Source: Alphaproteobacteria bacterium (lineage in GTDB: Bacteria > Pseudomonadota > Alphaproteobacteria > Sphingomonadales > Sphingomonadaceae). From it: DNA of 6,781 bases. Numbering within the stretch: position 1 is the stretch's first letter; every line of letters begins with the position of its first letter. Below the pieces are notes generated by a model, which saw only the letters and a list, made by a program, of their open reading frames with translations, was not told the origin of the DNA and ran no database searches. Positions 1 through 5,946 of the stretch are shown piece by piece. The DNA lies in assembly GCA_028293055.1 (NCBI GenBank), contig JAQGLD010000588.1, forward strand, positions 1 to 6,781, written 5' to 3'. Position numbers and translations under genes: made by a program.

Positions 1-2
1 AG

Positions 3-1163
3 ACCGATCTCGACCTTCTGCTGTCCTCGCCCTTGCCGGAGGGGAGGGTGCTCGGGGCGAAGCTGATCGGGCTCGCCGCCAGCGCGGCCGCGACCTACGC
101 CTTGCTGACCATGCCGTTGGTGCTGCCCGTGGCGCTGGTCGGCCACCTCCGATTGCTCGCCTGGGTGCCGGTGCTCGCCGCATTCGCCCTCCTCGCAGCC
201 AGCTTCGGCCTTGCCCTCTCGGTGGTGCTGGTCCGGGTGATCGGTCCGCGTGCCGCGAAGACTGCCGGCCAGGTCATGGCCGCAGCGATGGGCGGCCTCA
301 TCTATCTGCTATCGCAGCTGTCGAGCCACAGCGATCCGACGCGCGGCCGCATCGTCAACGTCGCCAACTGGATGCGCGAGACCGGATGGGGAACGAGGGG
401 TTGGTCGGCATGGCCGGCGCGAGGCCTGTTTGGCGAGGGCCTGCCCCTGCTCGCCACTGCGGTCACTGCGCTCTTGTTGTTCAGCGCGACCAGCATCGCT
501 TTCCGCAAGCATTTCCTCGCCAGCTATCAGCAGGCCGGCGATCGCGGCACGCCGCGGCTGAAGCCGGGCGCTGCCGTGAAGACCCGATTCGCCGGTTCGC
601 TTTTCTCCGCGGTGCTCGCCAAGGAGGTGCGGCTGCTGGTGCGCGAGCCTGGCCTTTTGTTCATGATGCTGCTCCGGCTCATCTATCTCCTGCCCTTGCT
701 GTTCGCCGGGATGAAGAGCGGCGGCGGGATCGCGTTGCCGATGGTAGCCGCCGCCGGAGTGATCGCTGCCGGGCAGCTGTGCGGCGGAGTTGCCTGGCTG
801 ACCATCTCGGCCGAGGATTCGCCCGATCTGATCGCGGTCGCGCCGGTCGACCTGGCCAGGGTCAGGCGGATGAAGCTGCTCTCCGCGCTGCTCCTCGTGG
901 TCCCGATCGCCTTGATCATGCCGGCCTTCATCGCCTCGCGCAGCCCCTCTGCGGCGCTGGTCGCCTTCGCCGGCTCGCTCGTCGCCGGCTATTCCGCCGG
1001 CATGGTCGAGATGCTGCTCGGCAAGCCGGCCAAAAGAAGCGCGTTCGCCAATCGTCGCCAGGGCTCGTTGCTCACGTCGCTGGTCGGGGTGCTGATCTCG
1101 CTGGCGGTCGCCGCGCTGACCGCGGCTGCGGTCTTCTTCATCGCCGGCGGGTTTTCGCGCTGA
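3..1163 (+). CDS. ABC exporter membrane subunit (permease), 5' end outside the window
   Basis: This is the 3' part of an integral membrane protein, probably the permease half of an ABC-2-like exporter. The frame is open to the left edge and reads TDLDLLLSSPLPEGRVL there, so the TTG at 33 is internal and the true start lies upstream. The D-L-L-L-S-S-P signature just before the first in-window membrane helix is typical of putative ABC exporter permeases. Counting residues from 33, I see about nine hydrophobic segments (roughly 10-37, 41-70, 77-96, 136-157, 207-227, 233-257, 281-301, 306-328, 347-372). A soluble linker carries KEVRLLVREPGLL (197-209), resembling the KEWRLLxRDP stretch of this family. 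The protein should work in the inner membrane with an ATPase, perhaps encoded just upstream. The substrate cannot be inferred. wecB follows 34 bp downstream on the same strand, so co-transcription is possible. Confidence 0.8.
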   Translation, partial: TDLDLLLSSPLPEGRVLGAKLIGLAASAAATYALLTMPLVLPVALVGHLRLLAWVPVLAAFALLAASFGLALSVVLVRVIGPRAAKTAGQVMAAAMGGLIYLLSQLSSHSDPTRGRIVNVANWMRETGWGTRGWSAWPARGLFGEGLPLLATAVTALLLFSATSIAFRKHFLASYQQAGDRGTPRLKPGAAVKTRFAGSLFSAVLAKEVRLLVREPGLLFMMLLRLIYLLPLLFAGMKSGGGIALPMVAAAGVIAAGQLCGGVAWLTISAEDSPDLIAVAPVDLARVRRMKLLSALLLVVPIALIMPAFIASRSPSAALVAFAGSLVAGYSAGMVEMLLGKPAKRSAFANRRQGSLLTSLVGVLISLAVAALTAAAVFFIAGGFSR

Positions 1164-1180
1164 CGGCTTGTTAAATCCTT

Positions 1181-1194
1181 GCCGCTAGAGCGGC
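1181..1194. repeat. Small inverted repeat immediately before the wecB start
   Basis: GCCGC-TAGA-GCGGC forms a five-base stem (six if CT/AG closes) with a very short loop, ending three bases before the wecB ATG. It fills most of the 34 bp gap after the permease stop. It has no T-run and is too short to be a convincing terminator. At most it could affect initiation at wecB. It may equally be chance in GC-rich DNA. Confidence 0.3.
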
Positions 1195-1197
1195 TCC

Positions 1198-2409
1198 ATG
1201 GCCCAGCGCATCCATCTCGTCGCCGCCGCGCGTCCGAATTTCATGAAGGTCGCCCCGCTCTGGCATGCCTTGTCGGCGGCGCCCGGCTTCGAGCCGGTGC
1301 TGATCCACACCGGCCAGCATTACGATTTCAACATGTCGGACGCCTTCTTCGCCGACCTGCGCCTGCCCGAGCCCGATCATCATCTCGGAATCGGATCCGG
1401 CAGCCACGCCGAGCAGACCGGCAGGGTGATGATCGCCTATGAGAAGGTGGCCCTGGCCGATCGTCCCGACTGGCTGATCGTCGTCGGGGACGTGAATCCC
1501 ACCGCTGCCTGTACCCTGGTGGCAGCCAAGCTCGGCATCAGGGTGGTGCATCTCGAGGCCGGGCTGAGGAGCCGCGACCGGGCGATGCCCGAAGAGATCA
1601 ACCGGCTGATGACCGATGTCCTCGCCGATGTCCTGTGGACTCCGTCCGCCGACGCCGACGCCAATCTCCTCGGCGAAGGCATTCCGCCCGAACGGATCAG
1701 CCGGGTCGGCAACATCATGATCGACAGCTTCGAGCTGGTTCGCCCGGCGATCCTCGCCGCCGGCGTGTCGGAAGAGTTCAAGCTCGAGCAAGGCGGCTAC
1801 GGCGTGGTGACCCTGCACCGGCCCTCCAATGTCGACGAGCCGGCGCAGCTCATCCGCCTGGTCGACGCGCTGATCGAGGCCCAGCGCGAGCTGCCTCTGG
1901 TCTTTCCGGTCCATCCGCGCACAGCGCAGCGGCTGGGCGCGCAGCTGCTCGACAGCCGGCTGAAGCGGGCCGGCGTGCGGCTGGTCGAACCCTTGTCCTA
2001 TGTCCGGTTCATGAGCCTGGTAACCGCGGCCGCGGCCGCGATCACCGACAGCGGCGGAATCCAGGAGGAGACCACCTATCTCGGCATTCCCTGCCTCACC
2101 CTGCGCGAGAATACCGAGCGGCCGGTGACGATCAGCGAAGGCAGCAACCGGCTGTCGAAGCCGGAGACGCTTCCGCTCGATCTCCACCATGCGCTGACCG
2201 CGCCGCGGATCGTGCGGCGCCCCGAATATTGGGACGGCGACACGGCGCGGCGCTGCATCGAGGATCTCGTCCGGCGCAGCGGCCCGGCCAGATTGCCTTC
2301 CGCCGCCCAGAGCCCGCAGGCATTCGCCGCCGAGCTCGCCCTCCGCCACGGCAGCGTGGAGGAGCGCCGCGCGGCTAGCGCGCGGTCCAGCTATCGTCGA
2401 TCATCTTGA
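1198..2409 (+). CDS. wecB: Non-hydrolysing UDP-N-acetylglucosamine 2-epimerase
   Basis: This enzyme interconverts UDP-GlcNAc and UDP-ManNAc in the cytoplasm, supplying ManNAc-type sugars for surface polysaccharides. The 403 aa protein is slightly longer than typical members (about 360-390 aa). Family motifs run in order: ARPNFMKVAPL (11-21), HTGQH (37-41), VVGD (95-98), HLEAGLRS (118-125), MPEEINR (130-136), GNIMIDS (171-177), TLHRPSNVD (205-213), HPRT (239-242), and TDSGGIQEE leading into ENTERP (283-309). D98, E120, E132 and H207 match the positions of E. coli WecB D95, E117, E131 and H213. The ATG at 1198 leads directly into the Rossmann strand, so the start is convincing, although no clear Shine-Dalgarno precedes it. 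The last residues are Arg/Ser-rich and lie antisense to the mmsB 3' end. No other polysaccharide gene is visible, so the polymer served is unknown. Confidence 0.93.
   Translation: MAQRIHLVAAARPNFMKVAPLWHALSAAPGFEPVLIHTGQHYDFNMSDAFFADLRLPEPDHHLGIGSGSHAEQTGRVMIAYEKVALADRPDWLIVVGDVNPTAACTLVAAKLGIRVVHLEAGLRSRDRAMPEEINRLMTDVLADVLWTPSADADANLLGEGIPPERISRVGNIMIDSFELVRPAILAAGVSEEFKLEQGGYGVVTLHRPSNVDEPAQLIRLVDALIEAQRELPLVFPVHPRTAQRLGAQLLDSRLKRAGVRLVEPLSYVRFMSLVTAAAAAITDSGGIQEETTYLGIPCLTLRENTERPVTISEGSNRLSKPETLPLDLHHALTAPRIVRRPEYWDGDTARRCIEDLVRRSGPARLPSAAQSPQAFAAELALRHGSVEERRAASARSSYRRSS
2367..2385. repeat. GC-rich inverted repeat over the mmsB stop codon
   Basis: CCGCGC (2367-2372) and GCGCGG (2380-2385) can pair around a seven-base loop containing the mmsB stop codon (CTA, 2375-2377). 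It lies inside the 3' end of wecB. There is no T-run on either side in either direction, so it does not look like a standard intrinsic terminator. It is still the nearest structured element to the end of the minus-strand operon. Confidence 0.35.
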
Positions 2410-3268
2410 TGATCGCCGAGAAATCCTTGCCGGCGCCGCCGCGTTCGGCGAAGCGCGCATAGAGCGTCTCGGCTTCCGCACCCATCGGAGTATAGGCGTT
2501 GACGCTCTCGGCAGCCTCCATCGCCAGCTTGAGGTCCTTGAGCATCAAGGCGGCCGCAAATCCGCCTTCATAGTCGCGGTCGGCCGGGGTAACCGGCCCG
2601 ACTCCGGGAAGCGGGCAATAGGTCGTCATCGACCAGCATTGGCCCGAAGCCTTCGCGGCGATGTCGAAAAAGGTCTGCGGGTCGAGCCCGAGCTTCTGGG
2701 CGAGGACGAACGTCTCGCAGGTCTCGGCCATCGAGGCGCCGAGCAACATGTTGTTGCAGATCTTCGCCGCCTGGCCTGCGCCCGGTCCGCCGGCATGGAT
2801 CACCGTCTTGCCCATCTGCTCGAGAAAGGGCCGGGCTGCCGCGAATGCCTTGTCGTTGCCGCCGACCATGAAGGTGAGGGTCCCGGCCTCGGCCGCGGCG
2901 ATCCCGCCCGAAACCGGGGCATCGGCCATCCGGTAATCCGCCGCCTCGGCCTTGCCGATCACCTCGCGGGCAGTGGCGACATCGATGGTCGAGCAATCCA
3001 TCAGGATCGCGCTGCTTGGTGCCGTGCCGAGGATGCTGGTCTCATAGACTTCGCGGACATGCTTGCCGGCTGGCAGCATGGTCACCACCGCTTCCGCATC
3101 CTCGACCGCCTCGACCGCCGAGGCGGCGCGGGTGCAGCCATTCTGCTCGGCCCGGACCAGGGCGTCCTCGGACAGGTCGAAGGCGCGCACCTCGTGCCCC
3201 GCCTTGACCAGGTTGGCGGCCATGCCGCTGCCCATATTGCCGAGACCGATAAATCCTACGCGTGGCAT
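2375..3268 (-). CDS. mmsB: 3-hydroxyisobutyrate dehydrogenase
   Basis: This enzyme catalyses NAD-dependent oxidation of 3-hydroxyisobutyrate to methylmalonate semialdehyde, a late step of valine catabolism in the cytoplasm. The 297 aa length is normal for the family. The N-terminal Rossmann domain starts GFIGLGNMGSGMAANL (5-20), with D31 closing the second strand, which favours NAD over NADP. The substrate loop DAPVSGG is at 116-122, and GAGQAAKICNN (163-173) carries the catalytic lysine K169 and N173. The helical C-terminal part has the MmsB-type stretch SGQCWSMTTYCPLPG (208-222) and LKDLKLAM (243-250), which separates it from tartronate-semialdehyde reductase and other relatives. The ATG at 3268 has AAAGGA eight bases upstream (3277-3282). 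It is the last gene of the minus-strand operon, separated from the hydratase gene by a REP-like pair. Its 3' end overlaps wecB by 35 bp tail to tail. Confidence 0.93.
   Translation of the reverse strand: MPRVGFIGLGNMGSGMAANLVKAGHEVRAFDLSEDALVRAEQNGCTRAASAVEAVEDAEAVVTMLPAGKHVREVYETSILGTAPSSAILMDCSTIDVATAREVIGKAEAADYRMADAPVSGGIAAAEAGTLTFMVGGNDKAFAAARPFLEQMGKTVIHAGGPGAGQAAKICNNMLLGASMAETCETFVLAQKLGLDPQTFFDIAAKASGQCWSMTTYCPLPGVGPVTPADRDYEGGFAAALMLKDLKLAMEAAESVNAYTPMGAEAETLYARFAERGGAGKDFSAIIKMIDDSWTAR
2398..2415. repeat. Inverted repeat over the wecB stop codon
   Basis: CGATCATC (2398-2405) and GATGATCG (2408-2415) are perfect reverse complements separated by TT. This gives a seven-base stem with a CTTG loop holding part of the wecB TGA (2407-2409). 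On the other strand it encodes part of the conserved C-terminus of MmsB, so the symmetry may be coincidental (Ile-Ile-Lys-Met-Ile-Asp-Asp codons). No T-run follows it in either direction. Confidence 0.35.
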
Positions 3269-3276
3269 TCCTGAAA

Positions 3277-3282
3277 TCCTTT
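3277..3282 (-). promoter_or_regulatory. Ribosome binding site of mmsB
   Basis: On the minus strand AAAGGA lies eight bases before the mmsB ATG, a good Shine-Dalgarno match that fixes the start at 3268. It sits only seven bases from the edge of the REP-like hairpin at 3289, so the folded repeat leaves the site free but close by. Confidence 0.65.
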
Positions 3283-3288
3283 ATGTGT

Positions 3289-3317
3289 CGTCATCCCGGC
3301 GTAGGCCGGGATCTCGT
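3289..3317 (+). repeat. REP-like unit 1 (left copy)
   Basis: A 29-base unit starting CGTCATCCCGGC, with inner stem 3295-3300 / 3305-3310 around the loop GTAG (3301-3304). It ends in ATCTCGT, followed by a duplicated CGT that the right copy lacks. Its outer edge lies 20 bases upstream of the mmsB ATG. Confidence 0.8.
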
Positions 3318-3340
3318 CGTGGGTTCGCGCTTCTTCCTCC

Positions 3341-3369
3341 ACGAGATCCCGGCCTTCGCCGGGATGACG
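3341..3369 (-). repeat. REP-like unit 2 (right copy, inverted)
   Basis: This is the same 29-base unit in the opposite orientation, with inner stem 3348-3353 / 3358-3363 and loop CTTC on the plus strand (GAAG when read in the unit direction). It ends 14 bases beyond the stop codon of the enoyl-CoA hydratase gene. Confidence 0.8.
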
Positions 3370-3383
3370 CGGGGGGCGCAGGC

Positions 3384-4157
3384 CTACCGACCCTTCCATT
3401 GCCCCGGACGCTTCTCGACGAAGGCCGCCATGCCTTCCTTCTGGTCCTCGGTGCCGAACAGGCCATGGAATAGCCGGCGCTCGAACAGAATTCCCTGGGC
3501 GAGACCGGTCTCGAAGGCGGCGTGGATCAACTCCTTGTTGGCGATCGCGGCGAGCGGGGCCATCGAGGCGATCGTCGCTGCGGTCATCAGCGCGTCCTCG
3601 AGCAATTTGTCGGCGGGCACGACCCGTGCGACCAGGCCCGAACGCTCGGCTTCCTCGGCGCCCATCATGCGGCCGGTCAGGCACATCTCCATCGCCTTGG
3701 CCTTGCCGACCGCGCGCGTAAGGCGCTGCGATCCGCCCATGCCGGGCGTGACTCCGAGCTTGATCTCCGGCTGGCCGAACTGGGCATTGTCGGCAGCGAT
3801 GATGAAGTCGGCCATCATCGCCACCTCGCAACCGCCGCCGAGCGCATAGCCGGCCACTGCGGCGATCCATGGCTTGCGGGTCGCGGTCACCCGTTCCCAG
3901 CCGGCGAAGAAGTTGGACGCATACATATGCGCGAAGCCCTGGTCGGACATTTCCTTGATGTCCGCGCCAGCGGCGAAGGCGCGCTCGCTTCCGGTCAGCA
4001 CTGCGCAGCGCTGGCTGTCGTCGGAATCGTAAGCGGCAAAGGCCTGGATCAGCTCGGACAGCACGGCGCTGTTGAGCGCGTTGAGCGCCTTGGGGCGGTT
4101 CAGCGTGATCAGGGTGACCGCGCCGCTGGTCTCGACGAGGAGGTTTTCGTAGGTCAT
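3384..4157 (-). CDS. Enoyl-CoA hydratase (crotonase family)
   Basis: This 257 aa crotonase-fold enzyme adds water across 2-enoyl-CoA thioesters to give 3-hydroxyacyl-CoA. The oxyanion-hole stretch [11 protein letters not shown] is at 60-70. The second oxyanion segment and first catalytic glutamate are in [14 protein letters not shown] (104-117, E111), and the second glutamate is in FGQPEIKLG (127-135, E131). Their spacing of 20 equals E144/E164 of rat mitochondrial hydratase, so a true hydratase is favoured over an isomerase or hydrolase. Beside the hydrolase and mmsB, methacrylyl-CoA is a likely substrate, with crotonyl-CoA also possible. I chose the ATG at 4157 because AAGGA lies six bases upstream and the family N-terminus (MTYENLLVE) starts there; a longer frame to 4184 would run into phaC. 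The gap to phaC is 10 bp. Confidence 0.92.
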   Translation of the reverse strand: MTYENLLVETSGAVTLITLNRPKALNALNSAVLSELIQAFAAYDSDDSQRCAVLTGSERAFAAGADIKEMSDQGFAHMYASNFFAGWERVTATRKPWIAAVAGYALGGGCEVAMMADFIIAADNAQFGQPEIKLGVTPGMGGSQRLTRAVGKAKAMEMCLTGRMMGAEEAERSGLVARVVPADKLLEDALMTAATIASMAPLAAIANKELIHAAFETGLAQGILFERRLFHGLFGTEDQKEGMAAFVEKRPGQWKGR

Positions 4158-4163
4158 TCGCTT

Positions 4164-4168
4164 TCCTT
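4164..4168 (-). promoter_or_regulatory. Ribosome binding site of the hydratase gene, sharing the phaC stop
   Basis: On the minus strand AAGGA begins with the last A of the phaC TGA stop (4168-4170) and lies six bases before the hydratase ATG. A ribosome ending phaC therefore sits on the next initiation site, which suggests translational coupling and decides the start at 4157. Confidence 0.7.
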
Positions 4169-5946
4169 CACCGCATGCGCACATAGCTGCCCGGTGCTGG
4201 CTCGATCGCCTTCAGCTTCCCCTTGCCGGGCACTCGGCCAGGGACCCGCTCTCCGCCCCGCGACAGCCAGGCCTGCCATTCCGGCCACCAGGAACCTTCA
4301 TGGCGGGTCGCGCCCTCAAGCCACTTTTCCGCGTCGGCGGGCATCGCAGCGTTGGTCCAATAGCCATGCTTGTTGGCCGAGGGCGGGTTGATCACCCCGG
4401 CATTGTGGCCTGACCCGCCGAGCAGGAATCGGGTCTTGCCGCCGAGCAATTTGGCGCCTTCATAGGTCGCCTCCCAGGCCGAGACATGGTCGTCCTTCAG
4501 CGAGATCACCATCGCCGGCGCTGCGATCGCGCCGAGATCGACCTTGTCCTTGTCGAGCTGGAGCGTGCCCGGCCGGGTCAGCAGATTGTCCCTGAGCAGC
4601 AAATTGACCCAGTCGAGCAGGAATGCGCGCGGAATGTGCGCGCCATCGGTGAACCAGTGGAGGATGTCGGACGGAGGCGCTTCGCGGTCGAGAAGATAGT
4701 GGCTGACGACCGACGACCAGATCAGGTCGTTCGCTCTGACGACGCTGAACAGGGCCTGCAATTCGTGCGCGGTCAGCACGCCCTTGGCTTCGAGATGCCT
4801 TTGCATCGCTTCGGCCTGGCGGGGTTCCGCGAATGTCTCCCACTGCCCCATGTTCGAGAAGTCGAACATCGAACCGATCGTGGTCAGCGAGCCGATACGG
4901 CTGGCCTGGCCGCGGCCGGCAAGGATTGCTGCGGCGATCCCGGCGAGGGTTCCGCCCATGCAGAAGCCGAAGATATCGACCTGCTTCTCGCCAGTTGCGC
5001 GCTCGATCGAGTCGAGAGCGGCGATCGGACCGAGCCCGATATAATCGGCCATGCCGCGATCGGCGAGCTCCGGCCCGGGATTGATCCAGGAGATGACGAA
5101 CAGGGTGTGGCCCTGCTCGACCAGCCAGCGGATCAGGCTCGATTTGGGCTGGAGGTCGAGCAGGTAATATTTGTTGACCAGAGGCGGGACGTAGAGGAGC
5201 GGGCGCTTCCACACCGTCTCGGTGACCGGCGCATATTGGATGAGTTGCATCAGCTCGTTCTGGAAGACGACTTTGCCCGGCGTGGCGGCGAGATCCTTGC
5301 CGAGCTCGAACTCGGTCCCGGTGCGCCGCTGCGGCAGCCGCGCCTCGGTCGCCGCGTCGGCGAGCAGGTTGGCGAGGCCGGAAAGCAGGCTGATCGAGCC
5401 GGTCTCGATCGCCCGCCGGATCGCCTCCGGGTTGGTGAAGGCGAAGTTGGCCGGAGACAAAGCGTCGAGATAGGATTGGACGAAGAAGGCGGCGCGGGTG
5501 CGGGTCGGCTCGTCGACGCCCTGGGCATTTTCGATCAGGCTGTTGGCCTGGCGGCTGGCGAGCAGATAGGCCTGCTTCAGATAGTCGAACACCGGCTGCT
5601 CCGACCAGCTTGGGTCCTTGAAGCGTCGGTCGCCGCGCTGCGGCTCGATCATCGGCTCGACCGTTGCACCCGCCGCGCTTCGCGCGGCCCGGCTCCACAG
5701 CTCCACCCATTCGCCGCTCGCGGCCTGGGCCGCACGAAGCACGCCGAGCGGGTCGGTCCACATCTGCATTGTGAATTCGCCGAGCGCTCGCGCCGGCGCT
5801 GCCGGATCGAAGGCTGTGCTGGTGCGCGGGACCATTCCGGCGCGGGCCGCGTCGAGCGCGGATTCGACGACTCGCGACCAGGCGGAGGCGAGCTCGGTCG
5901 GGCTCGGCGCGTTCGCCGGCAGGGTCCACATCCCCTTGTCGCTCAT
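4168..5946 (-). CDS. phaC: Class I poly(R)-hydroxyalkanoate synthase
   Basis: This enzyme polymerises (R)-3-hydroxyacyl-CoA, releasing CoA, at the surface of cytoplasmic storage granules. The 592 aa length is normal for class I. An N-terminal domain ([17 protein letters not shown] 58-74; [20 protein letters not shown] 108-127) precedes an alpha/beta-hydrolase domain with the lipase-like box GFCMGG (327-332), nucleophile C329. The rest of the triad is D486 (KDDH) and H514 ([12 protein letters not shown]). W431, D434, N454, D486, H487 and H514 match Cupriavidus necator PhaC W425, D428, N448, D480, H481 and H508 with a constant offset of six. The C-terminus ([11 protein letters not shown], then [10 protein letters not shown]) is class I. 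The start overlaps the upstream stop as ATGA (5943-5946), with only a weak Shine-Dalgarno, so coupled translation is likely. Oddly, it lies between valine-catabolism genes rather than with phaA, phaB or a phasin gene. The W431 motif lacks the usual Asn after Trp. Confidence 0.95.
   Translation of the reverse strand: MSDKGMWTLPANAPSPTELASAWSRVVESALDAARAGMVPRTSTAFDPAAPARALGEFTMQMWTDPLGVLRAAQAASGEWVELWSRAARSAAGATVEPMIEPQRGDRRFKDPSWSEQPVFDYLKQAYLLASRQANSLIENAQGVDEPTRTRAAFFVQSYLDALSPANFAFTNPEAIRRAIETGSISLLSGLANLLADAATEARLPQRRTGTEFELGKDLAATPGKVVFQNELMQLIQYAPVTETVWKRPLLYVPPLVNKYYLLDLQPKSSLIRWLVEQGHTLFVISWINPGPELADRGMADYIGLGPIAALDSIERATGEKQVDIFGFCMGGTLAGIAAAILAGRGQASRIGSLTTIGSMFDFSNMGQWETFAEPRQAEAMQRHLEAKGVLTAHELQALFSVVRANDLIWSSVVSHYLLDREAPPSDILHWFTDGAHIPRAFLLDWVNLLLRDNLLTRPGTLQLDKDKVDLGAIAAPAMVISLKDDHVSAWEATYEGAKLLGGKTRFLLGGSGHNAGVINPPSANKHGYWTNAAMPADAEKWLEGATRHEGSWWPEWQAWLSRGGERVPGRVPGKGKLKAIEPAPGSYVRMR

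Larger units (their letters stand above)
3289..3369. repeat. REP-like inverted pair filling the ech-mmsB gap
   Basis: Two copies of a palindromic repeat face each other. The left copy (3289-3317) and the reverse complement of the right copy (3341-3369) agree at 28 of 29 positions. The one difference is T at 3302, giving GTAG instead of GAAG in the loop of the left copy. The similarity continues inward after an extra CGT in the left copy (3318-3322 against 3339-3343). Each copy can fold alone (CCCGGC, four-base loop, GCCGGG), or the pair can form one long hairpin of about 30 bp around a loop at 3323-3338. The pair occupies most of the 115 bp between the hydratase stop and the mmsB start. The layout resembles bacterial REP doublets. 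From memory, near-identical palindromes are common between genes in sphingomonads. No T-run follows in the minus direction, so mRNA stabilisation or partial attenuation is likelier than full termination. Confidence 0.85.

Noticed and set aside
1160..1191. Possible promoter before wecB (CTGACG or TTGTTA with TAGAGC close to the ATG)
   Set aside because: TAGAGC matches the -10 consensus at only three of six positions. TTGTTA is only 12 bases from it, and CTGACG is at a spacing of 20. This is too weak to call, though a leaderless transcript starting near 1198 is not excluded.
2023..2046. Alternating GCGGCC run within wecB
   Set aside because: It encodes the Ala-rich helix just before the TDSGG motif, a normal part of the protein. 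It is low-complexity coding sequence rather than a separate repeat.
1171..2349. A 392-codon open frame on the minus strand opposite wecB
   Set aside because: It lacks any recognisable motif and is rich in His, Arg, Gly and Asp, as expected from the complement of GC-rich coding sequence. The plus strand carries the full set of WecB motifs.
3289..3369. Intrinsic terminator between the hydratase gene and mmsB
   Set aside because: The hairpin is strong, but no run of T follows it in the minus-strand direction (the sequence continues into CACATAAAGGA). A stem-loop of repeat origin explains it better.
3262..3849. Open frames crossing the 3289-3369 repeats (peptides with HPGVGRDL or EIPAFAGMT)
   Set aside because: Such peptides are the usual translation products of REP-like palindromes and recur as false genes. 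The rest of these frames is antisense to, or out of frame with, the hydratase gene.
4158..4184. Longer start of the enoyl-CoA hydratase at 4184
   Set aside because: The extra residues overlap the phaC 3' end and do not resemble the family. The ATG at 4157 has a well-spaced AAGGA.
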